From an uncultured Pelagibacteraceae bacterium (GTDB lineage: Bacteria > Pseudomonadota > Alphaproteobacteria > Pelagibacterales > Pelagibacteraceae): 64,000 bases of DNA. Every line of letters begins with the position of its first letter. The stretch's first letter is position 1. Positions 1-9,549 of this stretch are shown in pieces. Location of the stretch: contig CACLFK010000003.1 of the NCBI GenBank assembly GCA_902606105.1, positions 24,972-88,971 on the forward strand, given 5' to 3'. A program made the translations under genes and the position numbers. The notes under the pieces are model-generated. The model was not told the origin of the DNA and ran no database searches. It saw nothing but the letters and a program-made list of their open reading frames with translations.

Positions 1-20
1 TTTCTCATTTAAAAAAAAGT

Positions 21-1631
21 TTATTCTGACGTTTTGTATTTACTATTATTTATAATAAATACAAAAAATATTGGAAGAATTAATGTCAAAAGTGTCACAA
101 CAATTAATAAAATCCCAAGTTCAGAATAATCAGCTGTTGTTTGAATTTCACCACTAACTTTGTCTTTAACTTCTCTTGTAACAGTGAATATTTCATTTAA
201 ATATTTTGTTCCTAAAGCACTTGCTGACAATGCGAGATTAGTAAATGAGGCAAAAACTGCAAAAAAAGTTGCCTTTAAATGAGATGGAGCATTTTTTGCT
301 ATCCATGCAAGTAGTGGTATCATTGATACTTGGCCCAGAGGAGACTCAAGAGCTGTATTTATTAATGCAATAAACTTTGCATCGACCACACCACCCGTTA
401 ATGAAGATGTCCAAGTATGAAAACCATAATACATTCCAACACTTGGTAAAAATAAAATTGCACCTGCAATACTTAAAACAACAATTATTTTTGCAATTGA
501 ATTCTTCGCCATAAACGGTCTTAACAAAACAATTCCTGCTAAAGTTAAAACTGATGCAAGTAATGATAAAATTGAAAAAAACTGTTCATTAAATCTAAGT
601 TGGTCAATTTCAAACCAAGTTAAACCTGGTCCAGGTCCTGGCATTGCTCTAAAAATAAAAATAATTACTGCAGTTCCAACAATTGTTAGTCTTAATTCTT
701 TAGGTAATTCTTTAATAAGTTTGAACATTAAAAACAGAATTATGATGACGGAACCTATAAATACAATTTCTTGCGCAAATGGTAAGTTGAAAGATCCTAC
801 TGAAAGTGTGAAAATAACAAAAATTAAACTACCTCCTAAAATCCACCAATTTATTTCTGTTTTTTCATTTTCTCTTACCTCTTTAAATTCTAATCCCCGA
901 GATTTTAAAATACTTATTTTTTTTCTTTTTAAATAACTTGCTAAAATTACACCAAAAATTGAAACTAGAGGTATTACGAGAGCATATAAATAAATTGTTC
1001 CATACAAATTAATTTTTTCAGTCTGCTCTAAACTTTCAACGTCTCTAAATAGAATTACATTTACTAATGCAACAAGAACTGTTCCACCTATTATTGCAAA
1101 ACGACCTAAAGTTTGCATTGTCGTATGCATTATTTTTACTTGATCTTTGCTATAATCTATACCTTGTTCATCTGTTAAGGGAACCGCCTCTACTGTCATT
1201 GCATCAGCAACTACATCTTGAACAACATACCCAACCGGAGCTAGAATTACACTTATAACAAACCAAGTCTCAACTGAAAAAATTTGAGACATTTCTTTTG
1301 TATGAATAATTAATCCATACATTATAAACAAACTTAACGCTATTAACGAAGCTCCGACATAGACCATATAATTTTTTCTTTCCCATATAAGATCAACGAG
1401 ATGACCTAAGGGCATTTTTAATGCCCAAGGGATTCCTGCCCAAAATCCAAGACCTGCGAGGAATGCAGCAGATAAATTTAAATAATCTTTTACAAAAAAA
1501 GTCCCAACTATTCCTGTAAGACCTGAAATACCAGCAGCAACATAAACCATTAAGGGTGGCAAATAAGTCCATTTAAATTGACGTCCTAAATCTAAAAAAG
1601 TATCGTCTAAAAATTTAAGTAATCTATTCAT
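21..1631 (-). CDS. MFS/BT1-like (folate-biopterin type) multi-TM transporter
   Basis: 536 aa ORF, many hydrophobic TM segments; overall resemblance to the MFS/BT1 family from memory, substrate unknown. Confidence 0.65.
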   Translation of the reverse strand: MNRLLKFLDDTFLDLGRQFKWTYLPPLMVYVAAGISGLTGIVGTFFVKDYLNLSAAFLAGLGFWAGIPWALKMPLGHLVDLIWERKNYMVYVGASLIALSLFIMYGLIIHTKEMSQIFSVETWFVISVILAPVGYVVQDVVADAMTVEAVPLTDEQGIDYSKDQVKIMHTTMQTLGRFAIIGGTVLVALVNVILFRDVESLEQTEKINLYGTIYLYALVIPLVSIFGVILASYLKRKKISILKSRGLEFKEVRENEKTEINWWILGGSLIFVIFTLSVGSFNLPFAQEIVFIGSVIIILFLMFKLIKELPKELRLTIVGTAVIIFIFRAMPGPGPGLTWFEIDQLRFNEQFFSILSLLASVLTLAGIVLLRPFMAKNSIAKIIVVLSIAGAILFLPSVGMYYGFHTWTSSLTGGVVDAKFIALINTALESPLGQVSMIPLLAWIAKNAPSHLKATFFAVFASFTNLALSASALGTKYLNEIFTVTREVKDKVSGEIQTTADYSELGILLIVVTLLTLILPIFFVFIINNSKYKTSE

Positions 1632-1660
1632 AAAAATATTAAAATTAAAATTTAATGGCT

Positions 1661-2119
1661 TTAAATTTTAAGATCAAGACGGGGTTTCCAGAAAGGTCTG
1701 AAAAGCTCAATTTTTGGACATCTGTTCATCACAACTTTAAGTCCTGCGTCTTCGGCCAAACGGGCAGCTTCTTCACTTACAACTCCAATTTGTCCCCATA
1801 AGACTTTAGCATTAATAGCTATTGCCTCTTCAGCAACTTCGTAAAGATCTTCGGGTTTTCTAAATACTTCAACCATGTCAACAGTTCTATCGATTGATTT
1901 TAAATTTGGGTAAACTTTTAATCCTCTAATTTCAGTTACATCTGGACGTGGATTTACAGGGATCATGTCATAACCTGTTTCACTTAATACTCTAAGGACC
2001 CCGTAACTAAACTTGGTCTTATCTGGACTAGCGCCCACCATAGCAATAGTTTTAACTGAAGTTAAAATTTCTTTAATATAATCATCGCTATATGGCTCGC
2101 TGTGATTCATATGCTTCAT
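1661..2119 (-). CDS. CoA-binding domain protein (YccU-like)
   Basis: 152 aa; 'IKEILTSVKTIAMVGASPDKTKFSYGVLRVL..GYDMIPVNPR' Rossmann CoA-binding signature; ATGA overlap with upstream ferredoxin ORF. Confidence 0.85.
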   Translation of the reverse strand: MKHMNHSEPYSDDYIKEILTSVKTIAMVGASPDKTKFSYGVLRVLSETGYDMIPVNPRPDVTEIRGLKVYPNLKSIDRTVDMVEVFRKPEDLYEVAEEAIAINAKVLWGQIGVVSEEAARLAEDAGLKVVMNRCPKIELFRPFWKPRLDLKI

Positions 2120-2487
2120 TTTTTAGGTTTTTTTTGAGTAGCTATATCAGCTTTTAACTCATGAGGTGCAAGCGGGTCAAGAAAAGGATTTCGGTAAAGT
2201 TTGTCATGGCTTTCAACTCCTATTTCTATGGTACAGTCTGTTTTTGGACGCGCTACACATAATATTATATAGCCATCATTTATTTGCCGATTATTTAAAG
2301 CTACTTGAGAACGTTGATCCACTTCACCTTCAATTAATTTTGCAGCACAGGTAATACATCCGCCGTATTGACAACCATAAGGTAAATCTACTCCTTGTTC
2401 TCTTAATTCTTGAAGTAGAGACATTCGTCCTGAAACTTTGTAAACACTATTCTCACGGTTCGCTATTTTAATTTGCATTACAGCCAA
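2116..2487 (-). CDS. 2Fe-2S plant-type ferredoxin
   Basis: 'CQYGGCITCAAKL...ILCVARP' matches the CxxxxCxxC...C 2Fe-2S motif. Confidence 0.85.
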   Translation of the reverse strand: MAVMQIKIANRENSVYKVSGRMSLLQELREQGVDLPYGCQYGGCITCAAKLIEGEVDQRSQVALNNRQINDGYIILCVARPKTDCTIEIGVESHDKLYRNPFLDPLAPHELKADIATQKKPKK

Positions 2488-3833
2488 ATATCACTGGTAC
2501 AATCTCCACCTGGATATCTGCTTTCATGACATCTGCTGGGACCATTAGGTTCTTTACCAAAGTCTACTATAAAATCCTTATTTATTTTCATTCCCCCATT
2601 TTCAACGTCACAATCAATCATTATCATTGCTCCGCCTTGCTTTCTGATATCTGGATAAAATTGATTATCCCAAGTAGAGAACAATGAAGTAGTTACGTAC
2701 ATGCGTTTTCCATCAAGCGACAATTGATACATTTGCGGACCACCTGCAATTTTTACTCCATTCACCTCTGGTGCTTTTCCTAAAAGTCCACCCATCCACA
2801 CTTGCCCTGTCAACTTGGGCTTATGGGGATCAGAAATATCGTATTGTCTCATATCACCATGTAACCAATTATTTAAATAAAGATACTTATCGTCCATTGA
2901 AACCAATATCGCAGACATAACACCGGGAATTGGTATCGGCCAATCTGGATGAGGTTCGTTATCAACATCAATTATTTTTTCCCATTCCCACTTACCTTCT
3001 TTTGATTTCCAAAAATGAATTACGTTAGCGCTTAAAGCAGCACCACAAAATCCGTGACTACTATCAGGATTATGCATAAATTTTACTTCGAGGGGTATTA
3101 AGCCATCTTCTCCAAGATACATAGTCTCGACAGGTTCTTTTTTTTTAAAATCCCAAATATGCAGTCTACGTCCATATTTTAAATGTCCAACTTCTTCTAG
3201 ATCAAAACCTGGCATGAAAGTATTTGGTGCTGCCCATTCAGAGCTAACCATTACGTTGTGTCTTGGTTGATACCAAAAATCATAACTAAATGGTATGTCA
3301 CCCATAGAATTTTCCCATCTTCCAACAATTTCAAAATCTTTATTTAAATGCAAATATCCTCCAGGTGCTTCTCCTTTTGCATTTCCTAAAAATGAAATAA
3401 TTATTTCTGACCCTAAGCAATGCACAGTATGCGGTCCAGATAAATTAGTTTTTGCTTTAATCTCTGAACCCTCAATGATTTTATGAATTTTTGGTGCAAA
3501 AGGATCTGAGGCAGTATCAATTATATGAATATTATTTGATCTTACTCCAGGAACTAAAAGATATTTTCTGCTCATCTCTGAGTCACTATGGCAAGAAGAG
3601 CAAGCGTTCCAACCCATGTGATGTAATTCATCTCCGATACCTGGCATCTCAAGCCGATGAATAACCTTAGAGTAATTCTGACTTTCAGGGTCAACATCAA
3701 TAGTTGCTAAATAATCAGGTTTTTGTATTCCTGTTCCAGTGTAAATAGCTATTGTATATAAAAGTTTTTCACTTGGTGCCTTAATAGCAGCAGAAGGGCT
3801 AGCGTATCCAGGTCCACAACATGACTCGCTCAT
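2478..3833 (-). CDS. mtoX: Selenium-binding protein 56 family / methanethiol oxidase
   Basis: 451 aa; N-term 'CCGPGYASP', 'HHMGWNACSSCHSD', C-term 'GPSRCHESRYPGGDCTSDIW' typical of SBP56/MtoX. Confidence 0.85.
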   Translation of the reverse strand: MSESCCGPGYASPSAAIKAPSEKLLYTIAIYTGTGIQKPDYLATIDVDPESQNYSKVIHRLEMPGIGDELHHMGWNACSSCHSDSEMSRKYLLVPGVRSNNIHIIDTASDPFAPKIHKIIEGSEIKAKTNLSGPHTVHCLGSEIIISFLGNAKGEAPGGYLHLNKDFEIVGRWENSMGDIPFSYDFWYQPRHNVMVSSEWAAPNTFMPGFDLEEVGHLKYGRRLHIWDFKKKEPVETMYLGEDGLIPLEVKFMHNPDSSHGFCGAALSANVIHFWKSKEGKWEWEKIIDVDNEPHPDWPIPIPGVMSAILVSMDDKYLYLNNWLHGDMRQYDISDPHKPKLTGQVWMGGLLGKAPEVNGVKIAGGPQMYQLSLDGKRMYVTTSLFSTWDNQFYPDIRKQGGAMIMIDCDVENGGMKINKDFIVDFGKEPNGPSRCHESRYPGGDCTSDIWL

Positions 3834-3847
3834 CGAAAAATCCTTTA

Positions 3848-3884
3848 AAAAGTTTAAAATAAAATTGATTTATTTTAAACTTTT
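3848..3884 (-). promoter_or_regulatory. 16-bp perfect inverted repeat (AAAAGTTTAAAATAAA-5 nt-TTTATTTTAAACTTTT) in the mtoX leader
   Basis: Read directly; lies between the stop of the 65 aa ORF (3903) and the mtoX start (3833), next to an AAGGA ribosome-binding-like sequence. Confidence 0.6.
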
Positions 3885-3902
3885 GTTCAAACACATCAAT
3901 AT

Positions 3903-4100
3903 TTATTTATTTTTTATAATTTGATCTTCACAAAACTTTCTAGCTTCTTTTAAATCACTAATCTTAGAATCTGTTAGTTTCTGACTTGCGGCTAAGCAAG
4001 CATCGACAGCTCTTTTAAAATTATGATCTTTAAAAGTTAAAACTACATACATTCCCAAAAATATAAAAAAAACTATTAAAATATTTTTTTTATTTATCAC
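3903..4100 (-). CDS. Small membrane-anchored hypothetical protein
   Basis: 65 aa, one N-terminal TM; start overlaps the ECH stop by one base. Confidence 0.55.
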   Translation of the reverse strand: MINKKNILIVFFIFLGMYVVLTFKDHNFKRAVDACLAASQKLTDSKISDLKEARKFCEDQIIKNK

Positions 4101-4879
4101 TATTTATTTTTCCAAACTGGTTTTCTTTTTTCAAGAAACGCAGAAATTCCCTCTTTGGCATCAATCGCCATCATATTTAAAGTCATCATTTTACTTGTGT
4201 ATGCATAAGCTTTTCTCAAAGGCATCTCTAATTGTTTGTAGAAAGTTTGTTTTCCTATTTTTATTGTTAGATTTGATTTAGATGCAATTTTTTTAGCTAC
4301 TTTCAAGATTTCACTGTTTAATTTTGATTTGCTATAACAATCATTTATCAATCCAATTTCTTTCGCATAATGTGCAGAAATTGGATCTCCTGTAAGCAAC
4401 ATTTTCATCATAGGTTTTCGATTAATTTTTCTACTAACTGCAACCATCGGTGTGCTGCAAAATAATCCTATATTAACTCCAGGTGTTGCAAATAAAGCAT
4501 CTTTGGAACTATATGCTAAATCACAACTTGCAACTAATTGACATCCTGCTGCAAAAGCTGCTCCATGAATTTTAGCAATTACTGGTTTTCTTCCTTCAAC
4601 TATTTGGAGCATAACTTTAGAGCAAAGATTGAATAATTTTTGATACTTTTGTTTTATTTTTAATCCTTTTACTTCCTTCAAATTATGTCCTGCACTAAAT
4701 CCTTTTCCTGCGCCTTCGAGGATAATAACTTTAACTTTTTTATCGGCATCTAATTTTTTTAAATTTTTTAATATGTCGCTAAGATTTTTAAATGATAATG
4801 AGTTATAAGTTTGTGGTTCATCGATTACAATTGATGAAATTTCGTTGTTAATTTTTTTTATTTTTATATTACTTGCCAT
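4100..4879 (-). CDS. Enoyl-CoA hydratase/isomerase family protein
   Basis: 'GKGFSAGHNLKEV...HGAAFAAGCQLVASCDLAYSS' crotonase signature. Confidence 0.9.
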   Translation of the reverse strand: MASNIKIKKINNEISSIVIDEPQTYNSLSFKNLSDILKNLKKLDADKKVKVIILEGAGKGFSAGHNLKEVKGLKIKQKYQKLFNLCSKVMLQIVEGRKPVIAKIHGAAFAAGCQLVASCDLAYSSKDALFATPGVNIGLFCSTPMVAVSRKINRKPMMKMLLTGDPISAHYAKEIGLINDCYSKSKLNSEILKVAKKIASKSNLTIKIGKQTFYKQLEMPLRKAYAYTSKMMTLNMMAIDAKEGISAFLEKRKPVWKNK

Positions 4880-5731
4880 TTAATCAGCCAACCCGTCAGA
4901 TCTTTCCTGATTTCTTTCTATATGAATTGGCAAAATTTTACCATAAATAGCTTTTGAGTGTTCTGGTGTATTAACTCTCCATGGATCTAAAACATATGCT
5001 GGTATACACATGTATCTAGATTTTAAACCCTCAACCATGGTTACTCTATGAAGTGTAAATCTTCCTTTAAATATTTGTAAATCCCCAGGTTCTAATTTTA
5101 ATTGTCTCACATTTTTTCTGTCTCCTTTTAATACTTTGTTAACTTCATTAAAGTTTTCATGCCCAGGTTTTCTAATGTTAGGACAATATTCAAAAATACC
5201 GCCTTTTTCAGGTTTCTGAATCATTATGCTTAAAGTAAATTCACAACTATCAAAATGCCATGGAAGAATTCCATCTGGTTTCATAATATTGTATGCGTGA
5301 CATGCTAAAGGGTCCGCCCATCTATATATTGGAGAAATATCAAGACAAGCTGACGCAAAATTTAAAAGCTCATCTGTCTCATAAAGATATTTCATTTCAG
5401 AATTTTTTGAAAAACAATCAGAATTTAGATATCCATTGTATCTTTTCATAAAATTTCTTTTAGGGTGATCTGGTGGTAAACTAGGATCGTCTTTAGCATA
5501 CAAATATGCATTAATATTCTCCTTTGACATGTAGACTTCATCAAGTTGTTTCTCTAATTCTGATTTCATCCTCTCCAAGGACGTAGGTAAAATAAAATTA
5601 GGGATTGTTGAGCAGCTAAATTGTTCTAACTCTAATTTACATTTTTGGATTAATTTTTGAATTACTTGAGAATTTAAATCATGAATTGGATACTTTTCAA
5701 GATCAACAACGGTTTTAAGTCTATCATCCAT
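4880..5731 (-). CDS. 2-oxoglutarate/Fe(II)-dependent oxygenase-like protein (ArpA-like)
   Basis: 'PWHFDSCEFTLSIMIQ...LEPGDLQIFKGRFTLHRV' gives HxD...H facial triad plus downstream Arg. Confidence 0.7.
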   Translation of the reverse strand: MDDRLKTVVDLEKYPIHDLNSQVIQKLIQKCKLELEQFSCSTIPNFILPTSLERMKSELEKQLDEVYMSKENINAYLYAKDDPSLPPDHPKRNFMKRYNGYLNSDCFSKNSEMKYLYETDELLNFASACLDISPIYRWADPLACHAYNIMKPDGILPWHFDSCEFTLSIMIQKPEKGGIFEYCPNIRKPGHENFNEVNKVLKGDRKNVRQLKLEPGDLQIFKGRFTLHRVTMVEGLKSRYMCIPAYVLDPWRVNTPEHSKAIYGKILPIHIERNQERSDGLAD

Positions 5732-5736
5732 TAATT

Positions 5737-6111
5737 CTACTTTAGTTTACCTTCTTCTCTCATTTTTGCTCTAATTTTGGTTGCTGAAATTTTTTGAGTC
5801 TCTTCGTCCAGTACTATTTCCTCAATTTTGTAACCAACTCCCCTTCCATAGCAAATATTGGTAATATTCGGTACAAGTATAATTTTAAATCTCCCCTCAT
5901 ATTCAGGGTTTAATCTATCCTCAATATTTTTTTTGACAGTGTTAAAATCAAATGGATTGTCATCAACACCTTGTACATCTCTTATTTGAATACAAACTTG
6001 ACCAGTTTTTTTTATTATTTCCTTAAATAATGTGAAATGGCCATCATGAAATGGTTGCCATCTTCCTAACATTTGTGCTGTTGGTTTTTTATTATCCCAT
6101 TGATAAGTCAT
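5737..6111 (-). CDS. Nucleotidyltransferase (cytidylyltransferase-like, HxGH)
   Basis: 'GRWQPFHDGHFTLFKEI' HxGH motif and 'ISATKIRAKM' motif. Confidence 0.8.
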   Translation of the reverse strand: MTYQWDNKKPTAQMLGRWQPFHDGHFTLFKEIIKKTGQVCIQIRDVQGVDDNPFDFNTVKKNIEDRLNPEYEGRFKIILVPNITNICYGRGVGYKIEEIVLDEETQKISATKIRAKMREEGKLK

Positions 6112-6517
6112 TTTTTATCTCCTCAGAAATTTTTAAAGCCCATTTTTTAGCATCTTTAGTAGTAACATGATAATTAAATGTTTTTGGCTTCACAAACATT
6201 TCATTAGTATCTTCAAAACGACCCTTATTTATTGTATCTACCCAAATTATACAATCTGAAGGAAATAGTTTTCTTGCTTCGGGTGTTGGGGCGATAAAAT
6301 CAGCAATAACATAATGCCCCTGATCTTTTAATTTTAAAGAAAATTCAGCCATTCTTTTTGCTTGTCTAATTCTTCCTTCCATAGAAAAATCCCAATCATT
6401 AGCTTCTTTCCTAACCTCATCGGCATTTACTCTTTTTGCACTTAAAATAGGAGCTAGTTCATTTGCTAAAGTTGTTTTTCCTGCCCCTGGTAATCCCATT
6501 ATTAAAATTATCTTCAT
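6092..6517 (-). CDS. P-loop kinase, adenylylsulfate-kinase-like
   Basis: 'MGLPGAGKTTLANELAPIL' Walker A; overall APS-kinase-like layout. Confidence 0.7.
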   Translation of the reverse strand: MKIILIMGLPGAGKTTLANELAPILSAKRVNADEVRKEANDWDFSMEGRIRQAKRMAEFSLKLKDQGHYVIADFIAPTPEARKLFPSDCIIWVDTINKGRFEDTNEMFVKPKTFNYHVTTKDAKKWALKISEEIKNDLSMG

Positions 6518-7140
6518 TTAACTTTATATAATCCTAACCAAGCATTTACATTTTTACTGGCAATATAATTTGATTTAAAAAATTCTACTTCATGCCATTT
6601 GTTATTTTCTTTTAAATCAGATATTTTTTTATCAAATCCATAATCTTCATAAATTCCTTCGTTAATTGTAAAACAAATTAAACCACCTGGTTTTGTAATT
6701 CTAACAAACTCATCTAAAGCTATAGGTTTAACATGACCAAAAGTAAAAGTTCCAACACACATGACAACATCATATAAATTGCTTTCAATTTGTAATGGTT
6801 TATTTAAATCAGTCTTTTCTAATTTTTGATAAAGATCTTTTGGAATGCTATCTAACAAAGTTTGAGATAGATCCGCACCATGAAAATTTATAAATCCACT
6901 TTTTTTAAGCTTAATGCCAACTAGACCAGTTCCACAGCCTGCATCAAAGATTACTATATCTTTTTTTTTTTGATATCTAGATAAAGTTTCAACACATTCT
7001 TCAGGGCCAGTATAATTCCATTGTAACATATCTTTGTTGTATTTGTCTTTTTCTCCCCACTGATCATAATATTTCATGACCTCTTCGGTAGTTTTTAGTT
7101 TATATATTGGTATTTTATTCCCTACGTCTTTCTGAGACAT
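6514..7140 (-). CDS. SAM-dependent class I methyltransferase
   Basis: 'DIVIFDAGCGTGLVGIKL' motif I; 'DVVMCVGTFTFGHV'. Confidence 0.85.
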   Translation of the reverse strand: MSQKDVGNKIPIYKLKTTEEVMKYYDQWGEKDKYNKDMLQWNYTGPEECVETLSRYQKKKDIVIFDAGCGTGLVGIKLKKSGFINFHGADLSQTLLDSIPKDLYQKLEKTDLNKPLQIESNLYDVVMCVGTFTFGHVKPIALDEFVRITKPGGLICFTINEGIYEDYGFDKKISDLKENNKWHEVEFFKSNYIASKNVNAWLGLYKVK

Positions 7141-7151
7141 GTTTTATTCTT

Positions 7152-8342
7152 TCATTTCAATAAATTATTTGCCACCCATTTATGAAAGTGGTGTGTTGCA
7201 TTATCCATTACAGGTGAAAAATTTCCACCATTATAAGATGGTGATTTTCTTCCCATCTGCATTCCTTCTATAATATTTAAATCTTCTTTCTGTACATCTT
7301 TCCAAAGTTTAAAATTTTGCTCCCTAAGTGACTTATATTTTGCAGAATTCGCAGCGTCTTTACCAACGTAATAAATTTCCATATGCTCTTTAGTAGTATT
7401 ATTACTAATTGGTTCAAGCCAATATGCATAAAAATGATCCTTGTGTATACCAAGCATAACGTTAGGAAATAGAGCGACGTATTCTGCAACATGTTCTTTA
7501 TTTTTTGGCCAATTTGGGAAACTAGGTAAATTTAATTTTCCTTTAAACTTAGGATTATAAACAATTGTACCTTGGCCTGCAAAACGATTTGGTAATCCTT
7601 TTATATGATAATGATCCTTAATTTTTGAATAAGAATTTAATCCTGGATGAACCCATGGGAGATGGTAGCTTTCACAATAATTTTCAATTGCAAATTTCCA
7701 GTTAGTTTTTGCATTAAGATTAAAGTGACCGTAGTCTCTGGAAAAAACTATTAATTTCCTATCATTTTTGGGCCAAAATTTTTCCCACCTATCACTTAAT
7801 GGTTTGATGTATGTATCAAAATCTAATTCATTATTATTTAAATTTACAAAAATTAAATCAAGCCAAACTTTTGATTTTATTTCTTTAAGATTACTTCTAG
7901 ATTTATCAAATTTATTGCAATTATGCTTATTCATTCCTCCAATATGTGGTGTTGCTATTAATTTTCCATTGAAATCATACGACCATGAATGATAAGGACA
8001 TCTTATCAGATTTTTAATTTTGCCTTCTTTCTGAATTATCTTGTATCCTCTGTGGCTACAAACGTTGTGATATACTCTAACTTTTTGGTTTCGATCTCTT
8101 AAAATAATTAAAGGAATTCCTAAGAGATCAAATGGTTTAATATCACCAATGTTAGGTACGGAGCTACCAATACCAATAACAATCCATTTGTTTTCAAAAA
8201 TTTTTTTTCTTTCGATTATGAAATAATTTTTATTAACGTAACATTCGTTTGGTAAGCCATGAGCTTTTTCAATTGGCCGATTTACCATTCTAAGTTTTTT
8301 TAAATCTAACAATCTAAATAAATTCTTTTTTTTAACATTCAT
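7152..8342 (-). CDS. Rieske non-heme iron oxygenase, alpha subunit (choline/quaternary-amine monooxygenase-like)
   Basis: Rieske 'CSHRGY...RCPYHSW' and mononuclear iron site 'ENYCESYHLPWVHPG'. Confidence 0.88.
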   Translation of the reverse strand: MNVKKKNLFRLLDLKKLRMVNRPIEKAHGLPNECYVNKNYFIIERKKIFENKWIVIGIGSSVPNIGDIKPFDLLGIPLIILRDRNQKVRVYHNVCSHRGYKIIQKEGKIKNLIRCPYHSWSYDFNGKLIATPHIGGMNKHNCNKFDKSRSNLKEIKSKVWLDLIFVNLNNNELDFDTYIKPLSDRWEKFWPKNDRKLIVFSRDYGHFNLNAKTNWKFAIENYCESYHLPWVHPGLNSYSKIKDHYHIKGLPNRFAGQGTIVYNPKFKGKLNLPSFPNWPKNKEHVAEYVALFPNVMLGIHKDHFYAYWLEPISNNTTKEHMEIYYVGKDAANSAKYKSLREQNFKLWKDVQKEDLNIIEGMQMGRKSPSYNGGNFSPVMDNATHHFHKWVANNLLK

Positions 8343-8442
8343 AAAGAATTCTTTTTACGTGAGATTGATTAAAAATGAAATTTGATTAAATTTTAATTAA
8401 AAACCTTCATATAATAATTTATTTGTAAAAAAGACTAAAAGC

Positions 8443-8461
8443 TTTCAACTCAAAGTTGAAA
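8443..8461. promoter_or_regulatory. Perfect 8-bp inverted repeat TTTCAACT-CAA-AGTTGAAA in the divergent intergenic region
   Basis: Read directly between the divergent Rieske operon and proX. Confidence 0.4.
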
Positions 8462-8525
8462 TATATTTGCTTTTTTTATCTCCATGTGTTCTTAATTAAG
8501 TATTAACAATCATTGGGAGAAATAA

Positions 8526-9536
8526 ATGAAAATTAAAAGAATACTAATTTCACTTGCTCTTGTTTTTGGTTTAACTTCATTTGGAAGTGTTGCCAATGCA
8601 GCTTGTGGAAATATAACTATTGCTAATATGAACTGGGCTTCTGCTAATTTTATGGCTGAAGTTGATAAAGTTATATTAGAAGAAGGATATGGATGTTCTG
8701 TTGAGCTTGTTCCAGGATCGACAATGCCTACATTTACATCTATGCAAGAAAAAGGTGAGCCAGATATAGCTCCAGAGTTTTGGGCAAATGCTGCGAAGGT
8801 AGAATTAGAAGCTGCTGTTGCTGAAGGAAAACTTCATTCAATAAACAAAGCTCCTATTACTGGGTTAGGTGAAGGTTGGTGGGTACTTCCTGCTACTTTA
8901 GAGAAACATCCAGAATTAACTACTGCTGATGCAATTCTAAAAAGACCTGACTTATTTCCTCATCCAGAAGATCCATCAAAAGGTGGATTTCATATTTGTC
9001 CTCCAGGATGGAACTGTGAATTAAGTAACAGAAATCATTTTAGAGCATGGGGAATGGAAGATAAAGGATGGATGATAGTTGAAACTGGTTCAGCTGCAGG
9101 ACTTGATGGATCAATTGCAAAAGCTGCTGAAAGAGGAGAAAACTGGTTTGGTTATTATTGGTCTCCAACAGCAATAATCGGTAAGTACAACATGCAAGCT
9201 GTAGATATGGGTGAATATGCTGGTAAAGATAACTGGGATAATTGTTTATCAAAACCAGAACAAGAGTGTGCTAATCCATTAAAATCTTCATGGGTAAAAT
9301 CTGAGGTTTACTCAGTTGCTACTGACAATTTCAAAAAAACTGCTGGTAAAGAAGGTATGAGTTATTTAGAAAAAAGAACTTATCCTGGTCCAGTTATGAA
9401 TGGAATGTTAGTTTGGATGGGTGAAAACCAAGCTGAAGGTGCAGATGCTGCAATTGAATTCTTAAAAACACAGGAAGATGTGTGGACTAAGTGGGTTTCA
9501 AAATCGGCTGCTAAAAAAATAAAAAAAGCACTTTAA
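8526..9536 (+). CDS. proX: Glycine-betaine/quaternary-amine ABC transporter substrate-binding protein
   Basis: Signal peptide, OpuAC-like 'ITIANMNWASANFMAEVDKVILEEGYGC'; followed by a ProW-like permease. Confidence 0.85.
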   Translation: MKIKRILISLALVFGLTSFGSVANAACGNITIANMNWASANFMAEVDKVILEEGYGCSVELVPGSTMPTFTSMQEKGEPDIAPEFWANAAKVELEAAVAEGKLHSINKAPITGLGEGWWVLPATLEKHPELTTADAILKRPDLFPHPEDPSKGGFHICPPGWNCELSNRNHFRAWGMEDKGWMIVETGSAAGLDGSIAKAAERGENWFGYYWSPTAIIGKYNMQAVDMGEYAGKDNWDNCLSKPEQECANPLKSSWVKSEVYSVATDNFKKTAGKEGMSYLEKRTYPGPVMNGMLVWMGENQAEGADAAIEFLKTQEDVWTKWVSKSAAKKIKKAL

Positions 9537-9549
9537 TTAAATTAAATAA

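Noticed and set aside
1067-1258. Leu/Gln/His-rich 63 aa ORF
   Set aside because: Antisense compositional artefact of a membrane-protein gene
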